The notes: generated by a model from the sequence alone, not told the origin. A DNA stretch of 64,000 nt from Streptomyces sp. P3 (GCA_016893485.2 JAFEKX020000001.1:8635501-8699500), one strand, 5' to 3'; numbered from the stretch's first letter, positions 37,717-47,367 are shown. Numbers and translations: made by a program.

Positions 37717-38657
37717 CTAGGTGAGAGAGGCGGCCGAGGGAAGGACGAGGACCTTGCCGGAGAGCGTGCCTTCTGCGGCCTCCGCGTGCAGCGCCGGCAG
37801 CTCGGCCAGCGGCACCCGGCGAGCGATGTCGACGTGCAGCGCTCCGGAGTCGACCAGCGTCACCAACCTCGCCAGTTGCGCGGCGTCGCTGTTGACGAAG
37901 AGGTCGACCCCGCGCACGCCTCGCTCCTCGTCTGAAGGCGCGGGCATCCACACCGTCGTGTTCACCACGACGCCGCCGTCGCGGACCACGGAGGTCAGCG
38001 CGGCCAGTTGGATCGGATCGACCGGCGCGAGGTTGAGTACGACGTCGACCAGCGCGGACAGCTCGGGGACCCCGTGGCCGAATACCTCATCGGCGCCCGC
38101 CTTCCTGACGCGCTCACCGCTGCGTGGCCCGGCCGTGGCGATCACGTGTGCACCGGCGTGCTTGGCCAGCTGGACGGCGTAGCCGCCGACCGCGCCGCCC
38201 GCACCGTTGATCAGCACCCGCTGACCGGCAGTCAGCTTTGCGTGGTCGAAGAGGGCCTGCCAGGCGGTGAGCCCGACCAGCGGCAGGCCGCCCGCGTCGG
38301 CCAGCGGGATGCTCGCGGGCGCCGCCGTCAGCAGACCGGCCGGTGCGAGCACGTACTCCGCCGACGCGCCGGCACCGGACATCGGCAGGAAGCCGACAAC
38401 CTGGTCACCCGCCCTGACCCTGTCCACGCCCTCGCCCAGCGCGTCGACCGTGCCCGCGACGTCGATGCCGGGGTGTGCGGCAGGGTCACCGGGATGGGGC
38501 CCTGCATGAAGCCCGCGCGGATGTTGCCGTCGACCGGGTTGAACGACGTCGATGCCACCCGGATCCTGACCTCACCGGGCCCGGGGACGGGCAGTTCCAC
38601 GTCCTCGTAACGCAGGACGTCCGGAGAACCGTACTCATGGAAACGCACTGCTTTCAT
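37717..38657 (-). CDS. Zinc-independent quinone oxidoreductase-like MDR (one frameshift)
   Basis: About 313 residues of the medium-chain dehydrogenase/reductase superfamily, quinone-reductase branch. N-terminus MKAVRFHEYGSPDVLRYEDV, then TSFNPVDGNIRAGF; cofactor domain VLINGAGGAVGGYAVQLAKH; C-terminus ARRVPLAELPALHAEAAEGT then LSGKVLVL. Zinc ligands are absent. A break near 38475 is followed by intact sequence. Start ATG 38657 with AAAGGTGG. NADPH-dependent reduction of quinones or enones is likely. It lies just after an XRE regulator on the same strand, with a dyad TGCTTCAA-AG-TTGAAGCA between. Confidence 0.88.
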
Positions 38658-38687
38658 GGCAAATGCCACCTTTCATGGCTGGAGGTA

Positions 38688-38741
38688 TGCTTCAAAGTTG
38701 AAGCACTGCAAGGCCTGGGCACGCCTGGGCGCGCCTGGGCT
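38688..38741. promoter_or_regulatory. Operator dyad and decanucleotide repeats before MDR gene
   Basis: Perfect 8-bp-arm dyad TGCTTCAA-AG-TTGAAGCA at 38688-38705, 31-48 bases upstream of the MDR start. It is followed by GCCTGGGC repeated three times with a 10-base period (38713-38740). This is likely the control region of the oxidoreductase. Confidence 0.65.
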
Positions 38742-38792
38742 TCGAGGCCAAGGCCGAGGCCGTGCCTTCAGATGTGTGAGGGACGACAGCCG

Positions 38793-39613
38793 CTAGGCGG
38801 CGGTCAGAAGCCGAAGCTTGCCGTGGCTCGGGGAACCGGGCACGGCTGTGAACACCAGGAGCGTGTGATGCTGCTCCGGATCCAGCAGCATCTCGGCGTA
38901 CAGCTCCAGTTCCCCAACTCGGGGTGCAGGTACCGCTTGAGGTCGTGGTGATGAGTCACTCCCACCTCGTGCAACCGCCAGATGTTCGCGAACTCGGAAC
39001 TGACCTCCAGCAGCGCCGCGACGATCTCGCCGGCCCTCCCGGTGGGATCCGCCGTGTACGCGTCCCGGATCTCCGCCGCGAAGACCCTGCCCCGTATCGG
39101 ATGGTCCTCGACGGGGTACAGGCCACGGACCTGCCGGTCACCGGTGAACCAGCGGTAGACCAGGTAACGGGACAAGCCCGAGTACTGCGTGTAGTCACCG
39201 AGCAGAGCGACCGCCGGGCGCGTCTGCAGCAACGCCTCGCCGAGCCGTGACAGCACGATCGCGGGCACGTCCGAGAGACCGGCGACGATCCGCAGCATCG
39301 TGGGACCGATGTAGTCGTCCCGAAGAACCCGCCGCGGCGCCGGGATCCCGCCCAGGACGAAGAGGTGGTCACGCTCGCTCTCGTCGAGACGCAGCGCCTG
39401 GGCGAGTGCGACGAGCATCCGCTCCGACGGCGCCGGACCTCGCTGCTGCTCGATGCGGCTGTAGTAGTCGGCCGACATACCGGCCAGCGCCGCCACCTCC
39501 TCGCGCCGCAGCCCGCCGGTGCGGCGCCGCTGCCCGCGGGGAAGCCCGACATCCTCCGGCTGCAACGCCTCACGACGCGCACGGAGAAAATCCGCCAGCA
39601 ACGCCCGGTCCAT
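38793..39613 (-). CDS. XRE-family regulator with MmyB-like domain (one frameshift)
   Basis: About 273 residues. XRE helix-turn-helix: GGLRREEVAALAGMSADYYS then RIEQQRG. The MmyB-like domain follows with DDYIGPTMLRIVAGLSDVPA, YLVYRWFTGDRQVR, EFANIWRLHEVGVTHHHDLK. A break near 38915 precedes the true end (VFTAVPGSPSHGKLRLLTAA, TAG at 38793). It lies upstream of the MDR oxidoreductase on the same strand, the common pairing for this family, and probably controls it. Same family as the regulator at 2878-3708 but not a close copy. Confidence 0.85.
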
Positions 39614-40233
39614 CGTCCGACCTCCTCTGTTCGACAGGACAATCTTGACGCGAACCGGGAACCGGATGAAGGGCGGTCCTAACCGCGGACAAGTTGTCCC
39701 TGGCTAGCGCTGCGACGGCATAGGTTCCCCTAGGCGGCGGCTGCGGCGGTTGCCTGGACGGTGACGTCCGACCCAACTGCTGGGGGCGCGGTCGCTGAGA
39801 CTGCTCCGCGCGCGCAGGTCGACCGGCCAAGAAGCCACAAGCGTCGTCGGCGGATGCAGTGCCATTTCCAACGGTGGAGCAGGACCCGGCAAGCGGGGTC
39901 GGCGGAGGCAGTCGCCGGTGCGCCGAGACGAGAACAGCGGGGGCTGAGTCGTCAGGTCTGTCGGCGTGCGACTCGCTCGGAACGGGGCTACGGCCGTCCC
40001 GGCGGCGGTGTCCCCACGGGCGAACGCCACCACCGCCTCCGGAAGATCGCCGTGCACGGTGGCGACGCCCACTCCGACGACCTGGACGTCCCCTCGCGGC
40101 GCCCGGCGCTTCCGAACCGGCCGACGTGCGCGACTCCGCGAACGTGCAGACCTAGCAGACCGCACCAACGATCCTGAGCCTGCTCGGTCTGGACCCCGCT
40201 CCCTGCGGGCCGTGCGCGAGGAACACACCACGG
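39614..40233. other. Intergenic, no gene seen
   Basis: About 620 bases with no recognisable domain in any frame. Several frames are open, but their composition is arginine- and proline-rich, as expected for non-coding GC-rich DNA. Confidence 0.45.
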
Positions 40234-40264
40234 AGGCCCCGCCCGGTATCCCCGGGCGGGGCCT
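40234..40264. terminator. Strong terminator
   Basis: Perfect 13-bp stem AGGCCCCGCCCGG with its complement, loop TATCC, about 40 bases after the stop of the minus-strand F420-reductase-like gene. Confidence 0.85.
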
Positions 40265-40304
40265 GGCACGGCCGGACCACATCACGGTCCGCGGTACTTC
40301 ACGG

Positions 40305-40973
40305 TTACCGCGTTGCGGCGGTCAGTGCTGCGCGGATGGTGTTCTCGCCGGCCGGCTGGCCCTTCTCGTTCGAGTACGGCCCGTACGGCGTTCCCCACAC
40401 GGGTGTGCCCGGCGCCTGCCGCCAGCTGTCGGCCAGCCTTCCCGCGTCCACCACGCCGTAGCCGATGGAGTCGAGGAATTCGGTCACCGTCGCCTTCGCC
40501 GATGCGGAGTCCCCGGCGATCGGCAGGTAGGAGCGGTCGGCCGCCTCCGCCGGGCGGGCGAGGGACAACAGGTGCTTGAAGAAAATGGTGTTGAACGCCT
40601 TTACGAGCAGGGCGTCCGGGACGTACCGCAGAAGCAACTCGCTTGAGGCGAGGGACTTGTTGTCGAGCTCGGGGATGTGCCCGTCACGCTCGGGGCCGTA
40701 GTTGCAGGTGTCGATGACCGTCTTCCCTGCCAGTTGCGCGGCGGGCACATGCGGGAAGGCGCTGACGGGCACCGTGACCACGACAATGTCACCGGCCGCC
40801 GCGGCCTCTTCGCTTGTCGCCGCGGACGCCTGCGGCCCCAGTTCCGCGACCGTGTCCGCGAGCGTCTCGGGACCGCGCGAGTTGCTGAGTATCACCCGGT
40901 GCCCGGCCCCGACAGCGAGTCGCGCGATGGCCCTGCCGATGCTTCCGCTTCCGATGAATCCCACAGTCGTCAT
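40305..40973 (-). CDS. NADPH-F420 reductase-like NAD(P)-binding oxidoreductase
   Basis: A 222-residue intact Rossmann protein of the NADPH-dependent F420 reductase type: TVGFIGSGSIGRAIARLAVG, HRVILSNSRGPETL, ADRSYLPIAGDSASAKATVT, LLVKAFNTIFFKHLL. Such proteins transfer hydride between NADPH and F420 or another acceptor. It is separated by an epimerase gene from a second member at 42114, and the three lie on one strand. Role uncertain. Confidence 0.82.
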   Translation of the reverse strand: MTTVGFIGSGSIGRAIARLAVGAGHRVILSNSRGPETLADTVAELGPQASAATSEEAAAAGDIVVVTVPVSAFPHVPAAQLAGKTVIDTCNYGPERDGHIPELDNKSLASSELLLRYVPDALLVKAFNTIFFKHLLSLARPAEAADRSYLPIAGDSASAKATVTEFLDSIGYGVVDAGRLADSWRQAPGTPVWGTPYGPYSNEKGQPAGENTIRAALTAATR

Positions 40974-41042
40974 AATCTCAACGTCCTTCAGTAGAGCCGA
41001 ACTTGTCGGTTGCGGGGCTTGTTCTGATCCGGGTTCCTGCCG

Positions 41043-41979
41043 TCAGCCGACGGGGAAGTAATGGCCGTTGTCCAGGTCGGCGAGCAGGCCGGGCTGGGCG
41101 GGTTCCCAGCCGAGGGCCCGGCGGGTGATGAGGTTGGACGCCGGGTAGCTCTGCGTGACGATATTCGCGAGGAACCCGAAGTACCCCGGCGTCATCAGGG
41201 CATCGTCCGGAACGCTCACGGCGGGCAGGCCCAGGCGACTGGCGATGGCCTCGGCGATGTCGCGGAACGGTATGCCCCGTCCCCGACCGCGTGCCAGTAC
41301 CTGCCGGCCGGCCCCTTCTCCAGCGCCAGGCGGAACAAGGTGGCGGCATCCCGGATATGGACGGCGTTCCACAGGTTCGCGCCGTCCCGGGATAGCCGAC
41401 GAACCCCTTCTCCTTCGCGAGCCCGATCAGCGTGGGGAGGAAGCCGGCACGATCGGTCGTGCCGTGCGCGATGTTGGCGATTCGCACGACCGACGACCGC
41501 ACCCCCTGCTCGGCGAGATCGACAACGGCCCTTTCTACGACGTTGCGGACCCGCAGGGTGCCCTTGTGCTCCTCGCCGGAGGGGAGGGCCGGGTCCTCCT
41601 CGGTGGCCGGTCGGCCCAGGTGCTGCCCGGGTGAGCCGATGCTCCCCGCTGCGACCAGCGGCTTTCCGGTCCCCGCGAGTGCCTCGCCGTACGCGCGCAT
41701 GATCGGGAGCTCCGCGGCGGCCACGGCGTTCATCCCGCCGGAGGGCAGCAGGTCCTGCCTGTGGGCGACGTGGATGACACCGTCGGAGTCCGCGGATGCC
41801 TCCTTCAGCCCGTCGAGATCCTGGATGTCGCCGCGACGCACCTTCGCGCCGAGCGCGGACAAGGCCGCCGCGGAAGCGTCCGACCGGGCAAGGCCGGTGA
41901 CCTCGTGCCCGGCGGCGATGAGCTCGGGGATGATATAAGAACCGGAATGGCCGGTCCCTCCGGCGACGAAGACGCGCAT
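41043..41979 (-). CDS. NAD-dependent epimerase / extended SDR (two frameshifts)
   Basis: About 312 residues, NmrA/epimerase-like extended SDR. N-terminal GxxGxxG as FVAGGTGHSGSYIIPELI; GVIHVAHRQDLL; VRSSVVRIANIAHGTTDR; C-terminal IPFRDIAEAIASRLGLP, RRALGWEPAQPGLLADLD. Breaks near 41385 and 41280. NAD(P)-binding is clear; the substrate (nucleotide sugar or other) is not. Flanked by two F420-reductase-like genes in the same direction. Confidence 0.82.
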
Positions 41980-42113
41980 CTGATTGTCCTTATGAGGGTA
42001 GGTACAGGGTCTTTTCGTGCCGTAAGTGAACCGGCGTGAGTGAACTGCCGTAGGTGAACTGGCGTGAGTGAACTGGTGTTATGCGGCACGAGAGACAGTG
42101 GTAAAGGGTGGGA

Positions 42114-42748
42114 TCAGCCGAGAAGGGTGATACCGAGGGAGAAATTGGCGTGTTTCACGGAGTGGTTCATGAGGCCCAACTCCAGCAGGCCGACGTTTTC
42201 CAGTGCCCGCGCCATGAACAGTGCTCCGGTGTCCCAGGGGCGCAGCCCCAGGCTCTCGACGAACGCCGACACGCGTGCCTTCGCCTGCGCGTCGTCGCCC
42301 GCGATGAACACCTCCAGAGGGCGGTCCTCGGCCGTGTTGGCCGCCAGAACGTGGGAGAACACGGTGTTGAACGCCTTGACGACATGCGCGTCGGAGGGAG
42401 CCGCCTTGGCGATCTCCTGCGCGCCGGAACTGTCGTCGGGGACGACGAAGCCCAGCAGGTCGGGGGTCACGGGGTTCGTGATGTCGACGATGATCTTGCC
42501 GCGCAACGCGTCCCCGTACTCCTTCACCACCGTCGTGGCGTCGGCGTACGGCACGGCCAGGACAACGATGTCCCCGGCGGGGGCGGTGCCGGTCGTCCCG
42601 GCAGTGGCGCCACCGAGGGCGGCGGCCAGTTCCTTGGCCTTGACCGAGTCGCGGCCGATGACCTCGACTGCGTTGCCGCCGGCCAGCGCCCGGGCGCCAG
42701 GGCGCGCGCCGCGTTCCCCAGGCCGACAATGCTGATGCTGCTACTCAT
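42114..42748 (-). CDS. NADPH-F420 reductase-like oxidoreductase (second copy, one frameshift)
   Basis: About 211 residues. N-terminus MSSSISIVGLGNAARALAPG with the dinucleotide motif, then IVVLAVPYADATTVVKEYGD, KIIVDITNPVTPDLLGF, AHVVKAFNTVFSHVL (the KAFNT signature shared with the protein at 40305), FIAGDDAQAKARVSAF. One break near 42690. ATG 42748 is divergent from the LysR gene at 43031, which may regulate it. The two copies are clearly of one family but diverged. Confidence 0.85.
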
Positions 42749-42901
42749 GGAATTCCTGCTTTCTGGAGCCGGATGGGACGCCATTCCCGTCCCGTCGTTG
42801 CTGACGGTTGCGCCGTCGACGTCGTCGACCAATGACGCGAAGGGGGACGCTCAATTCCTGTGTGCTCATTCCGGGCCTGGTCCCCGGCCCGTGCCCTCCG
42901 T

Positions 42902-42944
42902 CGGCGAATTCCGGTGCCGAATTCGCCGGACCACTAGGTACCTA
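42902..42944. promoter_or_regulatory. Divergent operator region, reductase / LysR
   Basis: Perfect 10-bp-arm dyad CGGCGAATTC-N7-GAATTCGCCG (42902-42928) next to the palindrome TAGGTACCTA (42935-42944), in the spacer between the reductase gene and the LysR gene. Both are plausible LysR contact sites. Confidence 0.65.
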
Positions 42945-43030
42945 TTCAGGTTGCCATTGGCCTGAGTAATCGTCCAAGACCTCTTTCAGTCGTGGTGATA
43001 CCCTGAAAGCATCACCAGCTGAGGGGTGCC

Positions 43031-43943
43031 ATGGATCTGGACCTGCGCAAAGTGCGTTTATTTCGTTGCCGTGGCCGACCAGTTGCACTTCGGCCGCGCG
43101 GCCGACGAGCTTCACATCGCACAGCCGGTGCTGAGCCGGCAGATCCGTGCGCTCGAGCAGGATCTCGGCGCCTCGCTGTTCACCAGGGATCGGCACGGCG
43201 TGGAGCTGACAGCTGCGGGCCGGCAACTGCTGGCCGACGCCGGTCCGTTGCTCGCCTCGACCCTCGCGGTCCGCCGCCGGGTGTCCGCCGCCGCCGGCGG
43301 CAAGCGGCGGCTTATGGTCGGTTTCCGGGCCGGCGTCGCCGTCACCCCGGCGGCCCGTGCGTTCGAGGACCGGCACCCGGACGTGGTGGTGGACGTGCAG
43401 CGGATCGAAGGGGACGACCAGGCCGCCATGCTGCTCGACGGCCGCATCGACGTCGGTTATGTGCGGCTGCCCATCGACGAGACCGGCCTGCGCGTCACCC
43501 CGCTGTATGCCGAGCCGCGGGTGGCGGTGCTGCCCGCGGTGCACCGGTTGGCCGGCAAGGAGCAGGTCACCGAGGCCGACCTGGCCGGCGAACCGCTGGT
43601 CTGGCACGGCGACCCGAGCACACAGCCCACCAAGCGCCCGCTTCCCAATGCCGGATATCCGGTGCGCGGGGTGGACGAGACGCTCGAGCATGTCGCGGCC
43701 GGCCGGGGTATCTCCTTCCTGGCGCGTTCGGTGTCGGTGTTCTACTCGCATCCGGACGTCGTCTATGTGCCCATCCCGGACCTGACTCCCGACCAGGTGT
43801 GCCTCGCGGTGGCGGCATCGAACACCTCGCCGATAGTGGATGACTTCGTCGCTGCGGCCCAGTCGGCGGTCGAGATCACGGCGGAATGCGGCAACTACGA
43901 GATGTGGCAGCTCGGCGGCGATGCCGTCACCAGGCACGCTTGA
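43031..43943 (+). CDS. LysR-family transcriptional regulator (one frameshift at codon 10)
   Basis: About 304 residues. N-terminal LysR helix-turn-helix: VYFVAVADQLHFGRAADELH, IAQPVLSRQIRALEQDLGAS, LFTRDRHGVELTAAGRQLL. The effector domain has DVGYVRLPIDETGLRV and VRGVDETLEHVAAGRGISFL. The ATG at 43031 reads MDLDLRK and then shifts at CGTTTATTTC near 43058; an extra T explains it. It probably controls the divergent reductase at 42748 through the dyads in between. Confidence 0.9.
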
Positions 43944-44251
43944 GCCATTCCGCTGACCCCGTTCGTCATGCGCTGAAGAGTGAAATGGCTTGCGGGGGTG
44001 GTGCAGTACCGCCCGTCGAATGCATCGGGGAGTGAAGGGCAACCGAACGATCTCCCGGGCCCATCACCTCTCCGGGACTCGATGTCCTCCTGGAGGTGAC
44101 GCCGGTCGGCCTTCATCTACCGGACGCCGTGCAGCCGCGTGCGCCCCGGCAGTTCACCCGATCGAGTACGAGATCCGGGCAAGCAGGCAAGGCGTCGGCA
44201 ACGGATTCCCCTAGGAGCGAGATCCGCGTCCGTTCGTGGGGAGAGGCGCCC

Positions 44252-44935
44252 ATGCCTGCGTGGTGGGATTCGGCGCCGGACTCGGCGCTGTGGGTGCGTC
44301 ACTTGCCGCCGCGCACACGTGCGGCCGTGATCACCCTGCATGCCGGTCCGGTCGTCGGACATCGCCCCGCGCGCCCTTGGCAGTTGGCGGCACTGCGGAT
44401 GAGACCCGTGCTGCGGTCCTCGGCGGCGGCCGTGTCGTTGGACGAGACGCTGCTGGGCCACGTCCGCTATCGGTGCAGGGGGTGGAACGACGGTGACACC
44501 GAGCAGGACGCACTCCGGGCGCTGAGCGAGCTGGGTCGGCTGGTCGGCGACGTCCCCGTGGTCCTCGTAGGGCACGCGATGGGTGGTCGTGCCGCCCTGC
44601 GGGTCGCCGCCCACCCCCAGGTTCGGGGCGTGGTGGCGTTGGCTCCGTGGCTGCCCGTCGGGGAGCCGATCGGCCAACTGGTCGGCCGGAGCGTCCTGTT
44701 GGTGCAGGGACACGGCGGCCGGACTTCCGGCGTCCAGGTCTGGGGCTATGCGGAGCGGGCCCGTGCGGCCGGCGCCCGGGCCGGGGTGGTGGTCGTCCGG
44801 GGTGGTGGTCCGTGGATGATGCGGCGGGCCGGCGCGTGGCATCGCACCGTCGCGTCCGCAGTACGCCAGGTGTCACGGCCTCCGGCGCCGGGACCGCAGG
44901 GAGTCTGGTCCAGTTCGGGGCCGGTCTTCGTCTAG
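44252..44935 (+). CDS. Alpha/beta-hydrolase-like protein lacking the nucleophile Ser
   Basis: A 227-residue protein with an alpha/beta-hydrolase layout: AAVITLHAGPVVGHRPARPW, QDALRALSELGRLVGDVPVV, LVGHAMGGRAALRVA, VVALAPWLPVGEPI, VLLVQGHGGRTSG. The nucleophile elbow expected as GHSMGG reads GHAMGG, so the catalytic Ser is Ala (codon GCG). A late catalytic His may remain in AGAWHRTVASAV. Start ATG 44252 with GGGGAGAGG upstream. Either a non-catalytic member or a variant; no frameshift is involved. Confidence 0.7.
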   Translation: MPAWWDSAPDSALWVRHLPPRTRAAVITLHAGPVVGHRPARPWQLAALRMRPVLRSSAAAVSLDETLLGHVRYRCRGWNDGDTEQDALRALSELGRLVGDVPVVLVGHAMGGRAALRVAAHPQVRGVVALAPWLPVGEPIGQLVGRSVLLVQGHGGRTSGVQVWGYAERARAAGARAGVVVVRGGGPWMMRRAGAWHRTVASAVRQVSRPPAPGPQGVWSSSGPVFV

Positions 44936-45319
44936 AGCCGCCGCCCTGTCACTTCGCCGGAGCGCGCCCGCTACGGAGGCCAGTCGTAGTGCGCGTGCCA
45001 CCGCTGCTGGAAGCGGCGCCCGGACGTCGTCGCGGCCGTACTACATGAGCCGGTATCCATTACGCAGGACGGCTGTTGCCGTGGGACCGAGTCGGGACAG
45101 CCACGGGCGCTGCCGGCCCGGCCCCCGACCGTGCTGCGCTGCGCTGCGCGAGCAGAAGAGAGGCACGTCCTGAGGCGAGCCAGTGACAACGCTCGCTGTG
45201 CGCTCCGGTCCACGGACCAGAGCCGACAACCCCCGCGCCCGCGCAGGAACGACCAACGTGCTCCCTTTCGGCCCTGCCCCCGAAGCGGTCCGCCCGAAGA
45301 AGCCTGTGTTGCTCCGGGA
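44936..45319. other. Intergenic, no gene seen
   Basis: About 380 bases between the hydrolase-like gene and the sigma-factor promoter, with no recognisable gene. Confidence 0.45.
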
Positions 45320-45349
45320 CCAATCCTCCGTGGGGTCCAGGATCGGATT
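45320..45349 (+). promoter_or_regulatory. SigK-type promoter upstream of the sigma factor
   Basis: CCAATCC (45320-45326), 16 bases, then TCGGATT (45343-45349), 35 bases before the sigma-factor GTG. It matches the two promoters at 47339 and 48754 and resembles the mycobacterial SigK pattern (about CCATCC and CCGAAT) as I recall it. Autoregulation is implied. Confidence 0.65.
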
Positions 45350-45383
45350 ACGTCCGGAGATGTCCCGCTCACGAAGGATCCTT

Positions 45384-45966
45384 GTGAAAGAAGCCGTCAG
45401 TATCGGTCGAAATCCGTCGTTGCAACCAGATCTGCAGGAGCTGGTGGGCCGGGTCGCCCTGGGCGACGAAAAGGCCTTCGCCGCGGTCTACGACGCCGTG
45501 GCCGGGCCGGTGCTGGGGTCGCCCGTGCCGTTCTGCGTGATCACGCGCAGTCGGAGGAGGTCGCCCAGGAAGTGCTGGTGGAGGTGTGGCGCACGGCGCC
45601 CCGCTACCGCTCCGACCGGGGACGGCCATCAACTGGATCCTCACCCTGGCCCACCGCCGCGCGATCGACCGGGTGCGCTCCACGGACGCGGCGGCGGCCC
45701 GGGACCACAAGGCCGCGCTGCTCGCCCGTACCCCCGAGTTCGACGAGGTCACCGAGCAGGTCGAGGCGCGGCTGGAGCGTGAGCAGGTGCGGCGCTGTCT
45801 GCGCACGCTGACCGAGATCCAGCGCCAGGCCGTCACCCTCGCCTACTACCGGGGACTCACCTACCGCGAGGTGGCCGAGGCGCTCGCGCTGCCGCTCGGC
45901 ACCGTCAAAACCCGGCTGAGGGACGGCCTCATCCGGCTCCGCGACTGCCTGGGAGTGACCGCGTGA
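45384..45966 (+). CDS. sigK: ECF sigma factor, SigK-type (two frameshifts)
   Basis: About 195 residues in three frames. Region 2: LQELVGRVALGDEKAFAAVY, SEEVAQEVLVEVWRTAPRY, then TAINWILTLAHRRAIDRVRS, the sequence that melts and reads the -10. Region 4: VRRCLRTLTEIQRQAVTLAY, YRGLTYREVAEALALPLGTV, KTRLRDGLIRLRD, which reads the -35. Breaks near 45520 and 45622. GTG 45384 has AAGGA upstream. The stop overlaps the anti-sigma start as GTGA. The following RskA-like gene and a fasciclin gene match the mycobacterial SigK setting; the symbol rests on that context. Confidence 0.8.
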
Positions 45967-46714
45967 TCACCGACGACCTGCACCTGCTCACCGGTGCCTA
46001 CGCCCTGCACGCCCTGTCCGACGAGGAGCGTGAGGTGTTCGAGCGGCACCTCGCGGGCTGGGAGGCATGCGCCCAGGAGACCGCCGAGCTGTCCGCCACC
46101 GCGGCCCGGTTGGGCCTCGCCGTGTCCGTGGAACCCGACCGGGAGACGCGCGGGCGGGTACTGCGCCGTATCACGGCGGTCCGTCAGGAGACACCGGTCG
46201 AGAGTCCCGCGCCGCGTTCCGGCCGCGCGGTGCTGCGGGCCCGCCTGCTGTCGCGGTGGGCGCTGGCCGCCTGCCTGGCCGCCGCTGCCGCGCTCGGCGG
46301 GACCGCCGTATGGCAGCACCAGCGGGCCGAGAGCGCGCTCGCCCAGGCACACCGGGCCGAACAGGGGACGGAGGAGATCAGCGCCGTGCTCGCCGCCCCC
46401 GACGCCCGGACCCGGCCCGTCATGCTGCCCGGCGGGGCCACCGGCACCGTGGTCGTATCGCACGGCCGGGACCAGGCGGTGTTCGTGGTGGCCGGGATGG
46501 CCGAGGCGCCGGCCGGGAAGGTCTACCAGCTCTGGTTCGACGACGGCGGCACCATGCGGTCGGCCGGCCTGATGAACCCCGACCGCACCGACCAGACCGT
46601 GCTGCTGCGGGGACTGTGGACGGCGCCTCGGGCATGGGGATCACCGTCGAACCCGCGGGCGGCTCGCAGCAGCCCACGACCGCGCCGCTCGCCCTGACCC
46701 GCTTCCCCGCCTGA
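45963..46714 (+). CDS. rskA: RskA-like membrane anti-sigma factor (3' frameshift)
   Basis: About 250 residues. N-terminal cytoplasmic anti-sigma domain DDLHLLTGAYALHALSDEER then EVFERHLAGWEAC; one membrane helix (WALAACLAAAAALGGTAVW); extracytoplasmic domain RPVMLPGGATGTVVVSHGRD, VYQLWFDDGGTMRSAGLM. The zinc motif usually HxxxCxxC reads HLAGWEAC, the first Cys being Trp. A break near 46617 hides the normal end ITVEPAGGSQQPTTAPLALT then RFPA at 46714. It holds the sigma factor until an outside signal triggers proteolysis. Confidence 0.85.
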
Positions 46715-46721
46715 GCGGGCA

Positions 46722-46745
46722 CGGCCCCGCGGGTTGGCGGGGCCG
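46722..46745. terminator. Bidirectional terminator
   Basis: Nine-bp stem CGGCCCCGC / GCGGGGCCG, loop GGGTTG, between the convergent anti-sigma and ATPase genes. Confidence 0.7.
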
Positions 46746-46766
46746 CGTCCGCCGTCAGGCGATGCG

Positions 46767-47168
46767 TCACGAAAGGTCGGCCCAGACCGTGTGACCCCGG
46801 CGGTAGTGCCGGTCGCCCCACGCGCGGGAGAGCGCCTCCACCAGGAGGAGTCCCCGTCCGCCGCCGCTCAGGGCGGCGGACGGACGCGTCCACGCGGCCC
46901 GGATCTCCTTCGTGTCGAAACCCGGGCTCGTGTCGCTGACCTGGATCAGCAGCGACTGGTGACCGGCCCGCTCGTGCAGAGCGAGTGACAGACGGACCGG
47001 TGTCGTGCCGTGCCCGAAGGCGTTGCCGAGCAGTTCGCTGACGACGAGCAGGGCGTCGTCGATGAGTTCACCGCGCCCCCACCGTGCCAACTGGTCGCGT
47101 ACGGCACCGCGCACGGGACACAGTCCGTTCTCCGGGGTGGGCGCGAAACTCACGTAGGAGCGTTCCAT
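46767..47168 (-). CDS. RsbW-like ATP-binding protein (serine kinase fold)
   Basis: A 133-residue GHKL ATPase-domain protein. N box SELLGNAFGHG; G1 box QVSDTSPGFD; G2 GGGRGLLLVEALS. It lacks a dimerisation/phospho-acceptor His domain, so it belongs to the small RsbW/anti-sigma kinase-like group abundant in Streptomyces. It may phosphorylate an anti-anti-sigma protein; the small protein at 48314 could be one. ATG 47168. Convergent with the sigma/anti-sigma pair. Intact. Confidence 0.85.
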   Translation of the reverse strand: MERSYVSFAPTPENGLCPVRGAVRDQLARWGRGELIDDALLVVSELLGNAFGHGTTPVRLSLALHERAGHQSLLIQVSDTSPGFDTKEIRAAWTRPSAALSGGGRGLLLVEALSRAWGDRHYRRGHTVWADLS

Positions 47169-47277
47169 GGCAGATCAGCTCCTTTCCTTCGCACTGGTAA
47201 TCCGTCGCAGGCACCGCGGCGGACGGGTGCGGAAACGGGAATTCCTGGCGGCGGTCACGTATCCCCGCGACCCGTGT

Positions 47278-47302
47278 ATCCGTAGCCGGTGAGGCTACGG
47301 AT
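47278..47302. terminator. Hairpin upstream of fasciclin promoter
   Basis: Perfect 10-bp arms ATCCGTAGCC / GGCTACGGAT with loop GGTGA. It lies just upstream of the SigK-type promoter at 47339 and may insulate it from other transcription. Confidence 0.55.
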
Positions 47303-47338
47303 TGGTCCGGAAAAAGATTCATCCGATCCGGCGAACGG

Positions 47339-47367
47339 CCAATCCGCCGGGCTTTCGGAACCGGATT
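47339..47367 (+). promoter_or_regulatory. SigK-type promoter of the fasciclin gene
   Basis: CCAATCC (47339-47345), 15 bases, CCGGATT (47361-47367). It is part of a block of about 80 bases shared with 48726-48810. The fasciclin ATG is about 150 bases downstream, so the transcript has a long leader. It opens with GTG at 47373 reading VTDNEK, the same start as the molybdoenzyme gene (VTDDEK). Confidence 0.75.

Noticed and set aside
39614..40233. Possible gene in the gap after the second XRE regulator
   Set aside because: Open frames exist on both strands, but none shows a domain, a good start site or non-random composition.
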